64,000 nucleotides of DNA, taken from assembly GCA_026770025.1 (NCBI GenBank), contig JAMXDE010000014.1, forward strand, positions 1,736,001-1,800,000, in the 5' to 3' direction. The notes under the pieces are model-generated. The model did not search any database, was not told the origin of the DNA, and worked only from the letters and a program-made list of their open reading frames with translations. Numbering within the stretch: position 1 is the stretch's first letter; every line of letters begins with the position of its first letter. This document shows positions 10,378-20,053 of the stretch, piece after piece. Source of the DNA: Craspedostauros australis. Taxonomy: Eukaryota; Bacillariophyta; Bacillariophyceae; Mastogloiales; Achnanthaceae. Position numbers and translations under genes: made by a program.

Positions 10378-11292
10378 ATGAAAACGGCATCTCTTCTTCG
10401 ATTGGCTCTTCCGCGTGGGTGCATCATAATCGCCATGATCATTACCATGATGGCTGGTTGTGTCATGGCCAGACAAGCATCGGCGTCACGTCGGTTCGTG
10501 TCATCGGTCGCAGCGTTCGTCGGACCGCATCACTCCCAACATCAACATGCTCGTAGAGTTGTGATATCAAAATCGATGCCGATGTTGCCCATTTCTACTT
10601 CCATGCACTATACGGATCAATACAACCGACAGCATCGTCACACCCATCGGCATATCCAAACCCAAAACCGCCGAAGCAGCTCCATGCAATTGATGGTCTC
10701 GTTTTCGGACACGGACCTGTGGGCCGTCCGCGTGGCATCCGCCGTTTCCACCTACCTCGGCTTCCTCATCTGGAGCGACCGCCCCAAAGGCAGCCTCACG
10801 GATGCCGGCAAGCAGTGCCTCGCTGTGTCGAGCAGCAGCGTCGCCGGCAAAGGCGTCTTCGTCACGCAATCCATGCCCGCCAACACCGTCCTCGGCACGT
10901 ACCCCGGCGTTGTTCTGCCTCTCAACGCACAGCAGGCCTCCAAGGCGCAGCAATTTCCCCAATGCGAGGCCTACGTGTGGCGATTCAGCGACAATCAGCA
11001 GATCATCGATCCCACAGATTCGCAAGGCATCTGTCAGGATGTCTGCAACGGCGGTTCGGTCATGATCGGTTCGCAGCCGCTGTTTGAGTACGTGCTGGGT
11101 CCTCTCGGCTTTCGGGTGCCCACGACGTTGTGCCGCATCAATGAACCGCCCAAGGGAATGGATGTGAACGTCGTGACGAATGAAGATTTGGAGACGCGCA
11201 CGGTGACATTCCTCTTGGAGCGCGATGTCTTTGAGGGTGAAGAGCTTTTCATCGATTACGGATTGACGTACGATCGCACCAAGTACCAGTGA
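10378..11292 (+). CDS. SET-domain protein with plastid-type leader
   Basis: Single exon of 304 residues when started at 10378, where a signal peptide follows directly (LLRLALPRGCIIIAMIITMM). An ASAF-like site VAA-FVGPHH lies near residue 46. The SET domain fills the C-terminal ~170 residues: VAGKGVFVTQSMPANTVLGTY at its start (the GKGVFA-type N-motif), CRINEPP near the middle where SET proteins have the RFINHSC motif, and EGEELFIDYG with the conserved ExLxxDY. This predicts AdoMet-dependent lysine methylation. The CRINEPP form suggests a non-histone or plastid methyltransferase rather than a chromatin enzyme. An in-frame ATG at 10204 would add 58 residues and bury the signal peptide, so I prefer 10378. 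Targeting is inferred from the leader only. Confidence 0.78.
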   Translation: MKTASLLRLALPRGCIIIAMIITMMAGCVMARQASASRRFVSSVAAFVGPHHSQHQHARRVVISKSMPMLPISTSMHYTDQYNRQHRHTHRHIQTQNRRSSSMQLMVSFSDTDLWAVRVASAVSTYLGFLIWSDRPKGSLTDAGKQCLAVSSSSVAGKGVFVTQSMPANTVLGTYPGVVLPLNAQQASKAQQFPQCEAYVWRFSDNQQIIDPTDSQGICQDVCNGGSVMIGSQPLFEYVLGPLGFRVPTTLCRINEPPKGMDVNVVTNEDLETRTVTFLLERDVFEGEELFIDYGLTYDRTKYQ

Positions 11293-11958
11293 GGTGGATC
11301 TTGCGAGAGCTAACTCCGTCGAAGGTCGCTGGTGCAGTTGCCGGAGTTTGAGCATCGGCATGCTGTGCGTGGACGAAAGAGAGGCGCGGAGTGCTGAGTG
11401 ATGGAGCTGGTGAAATGGCATCTATTGGATAGCAGTGGAGCAACTCCTTCTTCCACCACATGCATTACTTGCATGCAAGAAACCAACTGAAGTTTTACCT
11501 ATGTACAGGACGTAATCAACCCATCGGCGCCCAAAGAGACGGCTCTTGTCACCTCCCCAAGTCTTGCTGGCCGATTGTGGTCGAAGCTATCTAATCTCAT
11601 GTCAATAGACTTCCCTCCATATCATTATCCACGACTGCGGAACAGCATTGTTTTCTTCTTTCAGCATCCCCACACATCGTCAGTGCCATCACACACGCCA
11701 AACACAACTGAACTGTCCCACCACCGCTCATTCATTCATTCATTCATCGCAACGGAACGGAACGCAGCACGACGCAATACCGAGAGATACCAAGACAGAG
11801 ACTGATCATCACATCCATCTCTCACGCAGCGATACCAACATCCCAACTTCTACAAATCCAAGAGCCGCAGTCAACGCAATACCTCCCTCATCAAACAATA
11901 CAATACCATACAATACTCAACCACTCACCGGCTTGCATACCATACGACTGCAGAGACG
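11293..11958. other. Intergenic region
   Basis: 666 bases between two same-strand genes. It holds short simple repeats upstream of the next gene: TTCA units near 11727-11745, AACGG/AACGC near 11751-11770, and ATACC/ATACA units near 11900-11945, all probably in the 5' leader. No gene seen. Confidence 0.5.
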
Positions 11959-14047
11959 ATGCTACGACCATCACTGTTGATGCCATTGGCAACGCTCGCA
12001 TTGGCGGTCGTCATTGTGCCAACGCACACAGATGCGTGGGTGGTGCCGCAGCGCAGCTCGGTGTCAGGCCTGCAACCAGGTGCATTCAAGCGCATGTTCT
12101 CGTGCAGTCCATCTGCCTTGCAGCCATCATCCGTTGCCGACGCCACCATGGATGGCACGACACAAGACGGCCAAACGGAAAACATCACGCTGCGGACGCT
12201 GTACGAACGATCGGAACCGTATTTCCAAGGGATGCTTGCGGTGGATGACACGCATAGCTTGCATTACGAGCTGTACGGAAGACAAATCCCCGAAGACGGC
12301 AACGACGGCAACGTCGATGATACTGAACGACACATCCCCACAGCCCTGTTCCTGCATGGCGGTCCAGGCGCTGGTTGCAACCCCAACCACGCCAGGTTCT
12401 TTGATCCGACGAAGTACCGGATCGTGTTGCTGGACCAGCGTGGATGCGGACAGAGCACGCCGTATGGCGAAGTGGAAAACAACACGCTGCACGACCTGAT
12501 TGAGGATTTGGAGGCCCTACGCTCCGTCCTCAAGATGGAACGATTCGACATCATCTTCGGCGGCTCGTGGGGCACGACGCTGGCGCTGGCCTATGCGCAG
12601 CGATATCCGCAAACAACCGGGGCGTTGCTGCTGCGTGGGATTTGTACATTTCGGCAATGCGAGATCGATTGGTTGTTCGCGGCGAATGGTGGCATCGCCA
12701 AGCGCAATCCAAGCACCTGGCAACGGTTCCAAAGCGCTGTCAACGTCACCGACGAGGACAATGAGCGGTATCCAAGGAGCGTGCTGCAGGCTTACAACTC
12801 CATCTTCCTCCAGAATGGCAACGTCCCCAACAGCACAGCGCAGAACATCTCGAGATCGTGGATGGGATTCGAGTTCATGGCATCTGTGTCGCACACCCTC
12901 GAACAGGACGAGACAGCGGTAGCGACAGCGTCAGAGATGCAGCAAGCGGTGCTTCAGCCCGATGATGGATCGAAACAGCCGATGAACTTCTCGCAGATCA
13001 TGGAGCAGTCGAAGAAGTATGACTCGACATCGGGACCTGTCGCGGTGTGCAAACAGAGTCCCGATGGAACTGACGTCTGGTCACTGGAAGAACTCCAGAC
13101 CTCATCGCAGGAAGTGCCTGCTGCTTTTGCTGCTGCGAGTAGTGACGACATCTCGCGAATGATACATGCTCTGCGTCAGAACATCCCGGAACTTGAAGGA
13201 GAGTCGGACTCTTTCGCAGCAAGAAGTGCTGCACAACAGCCATCATCTCCTTCACATTTGGCAGGCACCGTCACGAAGAACACCACCCAATTCTCTGCCC
13301 AGAACATCCTCACCTGCTACTACTCCGCCAACATCGATCACGTCATGGATGCGGTGCCAGACATACTCCGGAATGTCGACAGGTTGCACAGCATACCATG
13401 CGTCGCCGTGCAAGGTGGCAAGGATCGAATCACGTGAGTGCTTGCGCGAGCTTTGATACTTGTTCGCCTCTCCGCGGTTCCCTGCAGCTGTTTTGTCTTT
13501 GTCATTGGCAGCGCTGTGGATGCCCTCGCCGCTCTGGTTGATCTGATGTCATGGACTGGTCGTACTCTGTGTGATGTGGCACCGCATAACATGATTTGCG
13601 CCGCGAGTGCGGACAGGATGGCAGAGAAAGCGCTTCATCCAGTATTCGCGATACAATGTCATGATGTGGACCTTTGTCTCCGGATTCGAGTGAGGGGTTG
13701 TTTGTGCTCGTCCCCTTGGCGATGGTTTGCATCATGGTGGCGTGATGCGTGGTGTCTGTTTCCCCAGCCTCTCACTTCTCTCTCCCCTCCGTGCGTATTC
13801 GGACGCTCTGTTCTCCCCAACCGCGACCTGGCTTCCGCTGGACTTGAACATCCTCAACGAATCACCCCTCGCGAATGGTATCGCTCGCGGCAACGCTGGT
13901 AACAGCCCGATTGACACAGCGCTGGAGCTGAAAGCCAGATGGCCTGCCCTGGAATTGCGCGTTCCCACCAAGGCTGGTCACTCCATGTACGATCCTGCCA
14001 TCACCCACGAGATCGTCCAAGCCACCGATCGGTTCGTCTCCAAATGA
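11959..14047 (+). CDS. Proline iminopeptidase-like alpha/beta hydrolase (S33), plastid-type leader
   Basis: Exon 1 is 11959-13433, ending at AC|GTGAGT; exon 2 most likely starts at 13768 after TTTCCCCAG. The product is 584 residues. It would release N-terminal proline from peptides. The S33 landmarks are HGGPGAGC (oxyanion loop), GGSWGTTLALAY with the nucleophile Ser203, GGKDRIT with Asp489 and KAGHSMYD with His563. The spacing from Ser to Asp is 286 residues, longer than usual, because of a polar Ser/Gln-rich insertion near residues 310-440. The leader MLRPSLLMPLATLALAVVIV then TDA-WVVPQ resembles a signal peptide with Trp at +1, a permitted diatom plastid variant. Exon 2 begins with an Ala/Leu/Ser-rich stretch (LSLLSPLRAYSDALF) not found in the family, so a different acceptor downstream is possible. 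Confidence 0.8.
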
Positions 14048-14570
14048 TGATGACGACAACGACGATGATGATGATGATTCTGGAGAGGCAGAAATAGAAA
14101 CGATCAGGAGAGCGTACTTGTACAAGGTATGAGCATGTGGAGAGCCGCATGTCATGGGATTCAATGAGTTCCAATTAAAGTTCAAGAGCAACACCAACGA
14201 TTAGAAGGGAACCAACGCAGGGGCCTCAGAAACAACGACAACAACAACACCAACAGCCAAGTATAAGCGATCTCGCTGCAGTCACCAAGAGAGTCGACCC
14301 AAAGAGCTGATCCCCAGATAGGGATGGGAAACATAGGTCATACATGCGCTATCATCGGTCGTCATCCGTCCAGTCGCAGATGTTCTCACCAAGAGAGTCG
14401 CAAGCGAAATCTCTTTCTTCACGCCACCACCGCCATCGTCGTGGCCTCTCGTGTCGATTGCTAATTGCATGTGCTGGCGAAATAGCGGATTGGTTGATCG
14501 GAATAACGTGGGCGGGCACATGCCCCTCCTGACGATTGAAATAACGCGTGAGCATGTTTGAATGATATTA
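14048..14570. other. Intergenic region
   Basis: 523 bases after the hydrolase gene up to the TIR element, starting with a GAT/GAC-rich run near 14045-14080. No gene recognised. Confidence 0.4.
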
Positions 14571-15669
14571 GAGGCCTATCGCATTTCACATTGGGAGTCC
14601 CACGGTACAAAATAACCTGATAATGATATTTTTAGAGGGGCAACATGCGAACTTCCCCCTCGGAAAGTGAAACTCGATTGCGTTTTAGGAGCCAAAAACA
14701 CAATTGAGTTTCACATTGCAGTCCCGGCAATCCAACCTTCCACGTGTTGGAACGAAACGAATGGCCAATCATTTCTCTTCATTTGCAGAAATGTTGAGTC
14801 GTCCTTGTCGTAACAATGATATTTTTTTGAGATGCTAGTGATGATGAAACTAGCATTCCGAATGAGAGGTGCATGGAGCGATAGAGAGCGATTAAGATGT
14901 CGAATATGCCTGTAAGCTTCACATATGATATCTACGCGCAAATATAAAAGGACCCCTTCATGATCCAGCTGAGGAATCTTTGCTCATATCCTAGTTCACC
15001 CGATACAACATCCACGGCGTGTTCCTGATGCTCTGAGGACTAGTGTAGTCAGATACGACCAGGGACTTCGACCAACGCGCATTTTGCATCTTTTGGAGAT
15101 CCTGACTGCCATATCGGAAGTCGTTGTTGGTCTCCAACCAACCCAACGCGCAATCGCAATAGTTCTGTGTAGACTGCGTGGAGACCTTCTATTGGACAAC
15201 AAACTGCTGATCCATCTCCATGATACAGTGATCAAGAGGTCTCTGTCATCGATATTGGCAACAGAGCCTTGAACAAGCTATGAATCAGCAGGGACAAAGT
15301 GCTTGCGCATATGTTACCGGACCTCTGTTAGTAGCAAAGTTGAGACAGAAGAGATGGCAGCGAAACTCTCAGAACACGAAGCTCCTAAGAGAAGAAAGAG
15401 GGATGTGCGTTGCGTGCAACTCAGAGCACACCCATTAATGATCCTATCAACCTTTGGTCTCAACAAGTGATGCGATAACATGCAAGGAGCATTCATATCA
15501 GAGCAGTCTAAACTAGAGCTCTATTCTACAGAAGAGAAGCCGATTCAGTCATGTTGGTCGTCTTTCTGAGTAGATCACGAACTAGTCACGAGTACCAATG
15601 TGAAATCCGAACGTGAGTGCCACATGTGACATGAGCACAGGGGTGTGAATGTGAAATGCGATAGGCCTC
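14571..15669. mobile_element. 1.1-kb terminal-inverted-repeat element, probably a non-autonomous DNA transposon
   Basis: A perfect 22-base inverted repeat (GAGGCCTATCGCATTTCACA..) bounds the element at 14571-14592 and 15648-15669. Both ends abut a TA dinucleotide (14569-14570 and 15670-15671), the target duplication expected of Tc1/mariner elements. A different reading with an ATT duplication cannot be excluded. Inside lies a second imperfect hairpin near 14667-14725 (GTGAAACTCGATTG against CAATTGAGTTTCAC). No transposase or long frame is visible. A minus-strand frame near 15000-15180 has protein-like composition (SKSLVVSDYTSPQSIRNTPW) but is short and interrupted, so the element may carry a captured or decayed gene piece. 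Family assignment is inference from the ends alone. Confidence 0.65.
14943..14951 (+). promoter_or_regulatory. TATA-box-like TATAAAAGG inside the TIR element
   Basis: A strong match to the TATA consensus in AT/GC-mixed surroundings. No clear gene follows, so function is uncertain. Confidence 0.25.
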
Positions 15670-16494
15670 TATTTAGTGAACACATCTTGCTTGTTTGTTA
15701 ATTGTTGCCACTGGGATAAGTGGCACTTGCGCCATTAATCGTGAAAATAGCTTACATTGACGTTTCCCAACTGGTTTTCTTTGTTTAAGGACAATCTCAT
15801 CGCTAGCGACAATAGAGGGGTTCGAGTGGCTATTTTTTGGCATGGCCGGCGACCCCAGCCAATCAAATGGCTTAGACTTTATCACTGCTACGAGCAAGCC
15901 ATCTCATTGAAGGGTGAATTGAGGGGAGTTTGGGTCAATTTTCCCGAGCTTTGTTGCGCTTGGGGTTCTCATTTGGAACCATGTGACGCAGACGATCTGT
16001 TCCCTGTCGGATCGATTCTCGTTGTGAACGCTGACAGAGGCGGTGGGATTGCGTGGTTGGTTTCGCACGAGGAATTGTGGAACTTTGACACTTTCTCAGA
16101 AATCACGTATTGAACAAATGAAATGTAATTAGTTACATGCAGTATCTCCATTTGAGTATCTCGAGGGGACAAACTTCATTGTCGTAACAGAACGACGATT
16201 CCGACCGATACGTTCATGATATCGTTGCGATGGTACTATATTATGCTCAGTATTGTTGTCGTTTAGTACTAGTATTACCGCAATAGTACCAAGACATACG
16301 CAAAATTGACAAAATTGTTTTCTACAAAATCCCAACAAAACAAGGACAGAAGTGTTCCTTTGATGTGAACGGCGACACAGCAGTCAGCTGTTGAGATACT
16401 TCTGTCGGTAGTATCCGTTTTGGTATCATGTCGTCGGCTGTGACTTTGTGAACACAGTTGTGAGTGAGATTCTGGGTCTTTGTGTGACACCAGA

Positions 16495-16535
<41 letters not shown>

Positions 16536-17088
16536 TCGGCATCGGCATCAAGATCGACAATGGCATCGGTGCTGTCATCGAGTACAACTACCCACAGGTC
16601 TGTGCTCGCTAGCAGTATGAGCCCACGCTACAAATGTGCGCAATACTTGGCACACTGGTCATATGCAACACATGCGCACATCACAGCAAACCAATAACAA
16701 AAATGATAATGCTGATTACAATGACATAAACACGCTGCTGTCGGTCACAGTCACCACTGTGTCCTGCAATATGGGTTGAATTCAGGATTGCAGCTTTGGC
16801 AACTTCACTGATGGGGCATCTGCTTTGGTGGTGGGCATGCCATATTGGCCGCAGCACAGGACCCACCCACCCATCTATTCATCCATGAAGATCATCCATC
16901 CTTGTACCAGTTCCGGCGTTGGCATCCAGGTTGGGATCTTTCCTCTACATTCAATGGGCAGAGATCCTTTGAGAAGTGTATGATTGTTGGTGTTGGAAAG
17001 AGTGTTGGAGCAATGTTGTGGTGGCCTTGTGCAAGCAACAGGAAGCCTTGACACCATTGGACTCCATTCAACCTCAAGCATCCAGCTG
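15670..17088. other. Gene-poor stretch with an unassigned 118-codon open run
   Basis: A plus-strand run is open from a TAG at about 15747 to a stop at 16113. It looks protein-like (many Trp, PQPIKWLRLYHCYEQ, GSILVVNADRGGG) but contains no ATG, so it is either an exon whose start lies elsewhere or a decayed gene. I cannot name a family. The rest of the stretch, apart from a CAA tract, shows nothing. Confidence 0.3.
16496..16534. repeat. (CAA)n microsatellite
   Basis: About twelve CAA units without interruption, followed by three ATCGGC units. Confidence 0.95.
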
Positions 17089-17898
17089 TGTCGAGATGTA
17101 CATGCGTGTATATGTCAAGATGTATGTGTATATGTGCATTGTTCACCTGTTAATCTCTTATTCATATACGGACGGTACAACTACATTCGTGTCAATTGTA
17201 TACTGTGATTTGTCAGAATTACAGTGGAAATGGAACACACAAAAATGAGCAGATTTTCTGGAGGAAATTTGCAATCAACGATTTCTGAGGGAATCAGGAA
17301 CATCATCTGTCCATCCATCAATGGAAACATATGGTATTGAGCGAAGCTTGATGTACCTCCCAACTAAGCCCCAGATGATGATATCATCTGACAGACCACT
17401 GCATCACCAATGGAACGTGACATCTGGAGAGCAGAAGGACGCCTACTGACGTTGACAGGATGTCATCGTGTCACCACATCGACATCTGTCTCCAAGTCAG
17501 AGCAGGAGGCGATGATCCGATGACCCATGAAGATCATGGATACTGAAAGTGAACTTCAAATGGTAAGTACTCATGGAGTAGGAGCCAGTACTGAATGAAC
17601 AAAGTATCGAATGCAGAGTACGCATTGAACACGGAGCATCGTGTAGTATGAAACACACGATATTAAGACAGAGAAAGAGAGAGAGAATACAGAGAGGAGC
17701 GAGAGAGCATCTCGCGTACCGACTCATAGTCGGACGACCGAATCTACAAGACAAATTGAAGCACCAAGAGCATCGGGCAAGAGAACGGGCGTACACTGAG
17801 AGGATCGGAGTAGCCAAGTAATGAAATAGCAAACGAACGACTATCAACAAACACCACCCTCCACGATCGTAGGCTACCAATCACGGAACTTGCCAACA
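17089..17898 (+). mobile_element. Old diverged LTR, same family as the copia element downstream
   Basis: About 810 bases align end to end with the young element's LTR. It starts TGTCGAGATGTACATG and ends GGAACTTGCCAACA. Divergence is visible throughout, and no matching target duplication flanks it, so it is an old fossil. No internal coding part is attached on either side. Confidence 0.8.
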
Positions 17899-18366
17899 GA
17901 GGAACAGGAAGATGACAGCTGACATAGACAGGATGTCATTGTCTCACTATGTCAACATCTGTCTCCATGTCAGAAGCAGAAGGTGAAGATTTGATGACCA
18001 AAGGGCATCAAGATCATGGATACACAAGATGGAGTTCAAGTGGCAAGCACTTGTGGAGTAGAAGTCAGTAGTGAACGAACGGAGTGTCGAATGTGGAGTA
18101 TGCATTGAACACGGAGTATCATGTAGCATAAACATGCAACATTGAGAAGAGAGAGAATACGAATTGCAGCAAGAGAGCATCTCGCGTACCAACTCATAGT
18201 CGGAGACCAATCTACAAAACACAGAGACGCGCCAAGAGCATTGGGCAAGAGAACGGAGACACAAAGAGGATTGGAGTGCTCAAGGAATGAAATAGCAAAC
18301 AGAACAACTATCAACCAACACCGTCTTCCATGATTGCAAGTTATCCATCCATGGAACTTGCCAACA
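17899..18366 (+). repeat. Partial second old LTR copy in tandem
   Basis: About 468 bases matching the 3' part of the same LTR, ending again in GGAACTTGCCAACA. It directly abuts the copy at 17089-17898 and looks at least as diverged. Confidence 0.7.
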
Positions 18367-19180
18367 TGTGTGCTCTGTTCTCTGGATACTCTGGTGTTGC
18401 AGATTTGTAGCTTGTTGCTGATTGCTGATTGCTTTGCAGTAGGTTTGATGTTCAATGCTCGATGCCTTGCCTGCTGCTGGTTGCTTTCTCCTGGATCCTT
18501 TCCATGGATTTGTTGTTTGTGGCTGCATGCTCAGCTCTCTTCTGGATATGCTTTTCTGGAATCTCTTGGTTGGGAAAACTGTGGATTCTCTGGTTGGGTC
18601 AAGTGGTGTGCTGGATGCTCCTCCCTCTCTCTCTCTTGTAAATCATCACTGCCAATTCACTACTGCTTGCCAAATGACATCTGGCAAAGATCACTGCTGA
18701 TGCATTGATAGTTGGTGGTGGCAAAATACTCTGATTGATGCTCAGCCGTGTGTGAAGTTGTTGGGTGTGATCAGAAGCTCTTCAGCTGCTGTTTGGAGCT
18801 GCCCACTCATTGATTGATGGCAGATGTTTCAGCTCCTGCCGCATGCTGTGTTCTGATTGGCGAGTTGTTTCAGAATACAGAATGCAGTCTGCATGTTGAA
18901 TAATGCTGACGAATTCATTGTACATTGGTGTCTGGCAGATGCTTCGCTGGATGCTTTGCCTGCTGTTTTTGCATTGGCAATGTGTGGTCTGATGAGATGG
19001 TGAAGACAGAGCAAAGGAACAATGTATACACCATGCATGCCCACTTCAATTGTTGCAAAGGATGATGGTGTCATTGCTGAAAGATCAGTGACATAAGCAT
19101 AGCATGCCAAGTCCATGACTCGGTGCACCGCACATCTGCGACAGTCAGGAGGTTCTGCAATGAATAACAACTATGTTGCT
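18367..19180. other. TG-rich intergenic stretch
   Basis: 814 bases rich in TTGCTGATTGC and CTCTTCTGGAT-type words but without a clean tandem repeat. Open frames here are Cys, Leu and Trp rich by composition and not gene-like. The last six bases, GTTGCT, are the left target duplication of the copia element. Confidence 0.4.
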
Positions 19181-19971
19181 TGTCGAGATGTACATGTGAG
19201 TATATATCAAGATGTACGTGTATATGTGCATCGTTCACCCGCTATTCTCTCATACGCACTTGGACGGTATAACTATACTCGTGTCGATAGTATGCTGTGA
19301 TTCGTCAGAATTACAGGGGAAATGGAACACACAAAAAGGGGCAAGATTTCTGGAGGAAATTTGCAAATAACGATTTCTGGAAGAATCAGAAAATCGTCCG
19401 TCCATGCATCAATGGTACCAAGAGAATCTCGAGGTACTTCCCAACTAAACCTCAGATGACGATATCATCTGACAGACTACTGCATCACCAATGGAACGTG
19501 ACATCTGGAGAGCAGAAGGACGCCTACTGACGTCGACAGGATGTCAACATGTCACCACGTCGACAGCTGTCTCCAAGTCAGAGCAGGAGGCGAAGATACG
19601 ATGACCCATGAAGATCATGGATACTGAAGGTGAACTTCAAATGGTAAGTACTCATGGAGTAGAAGCCAGTACTGAATGAACAGAGTGTCGAATGCGGAGT
19701 ACGCATCGAACACGAAGCATCGTGTAGCACGAGCACACGATGTTGAGAGAGAGAGAGAGAATACAGAGAGGAGCGAGAGAGGATCTCGCGTACCGACTCA
19801 TAGTCGGAGACCGAATCTACGAAACAGATTGAAGCGCCGAGAGCATCGGGCAAGAGAACGAACGGACACCGAGAGTATCGGAGTGCCAACGTAATGAAAT
19901 AGCAAACGAACGACTATCAACCAATACCATCTTCCACGATCGTAGGTTACCGTGAGCGGAACTTGCCAACA
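19181..19971 (+). repeat. 5' LTR of the copia element
   Basis: 791 bases, TG..CA ends, with a GA-rich tract near 19745-19765. Same family as the old LTRs upstream. Confidence 0.95.
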
Positions 19972-20053
19972 CGTTTATAAACGATAGATCAGGGCGAGCC
20001 CGCGAATCGTATCGTGCGAGGAAGACGAACATCATTCAAGAGCAGCAGGCTGA

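Noticed and set aside
19578-19889. Small frames inside the LTRs
   Set aside because: The same frames occur at the same place in both LTRs (also 26714-27025); they are repeat sequence with no coding features.
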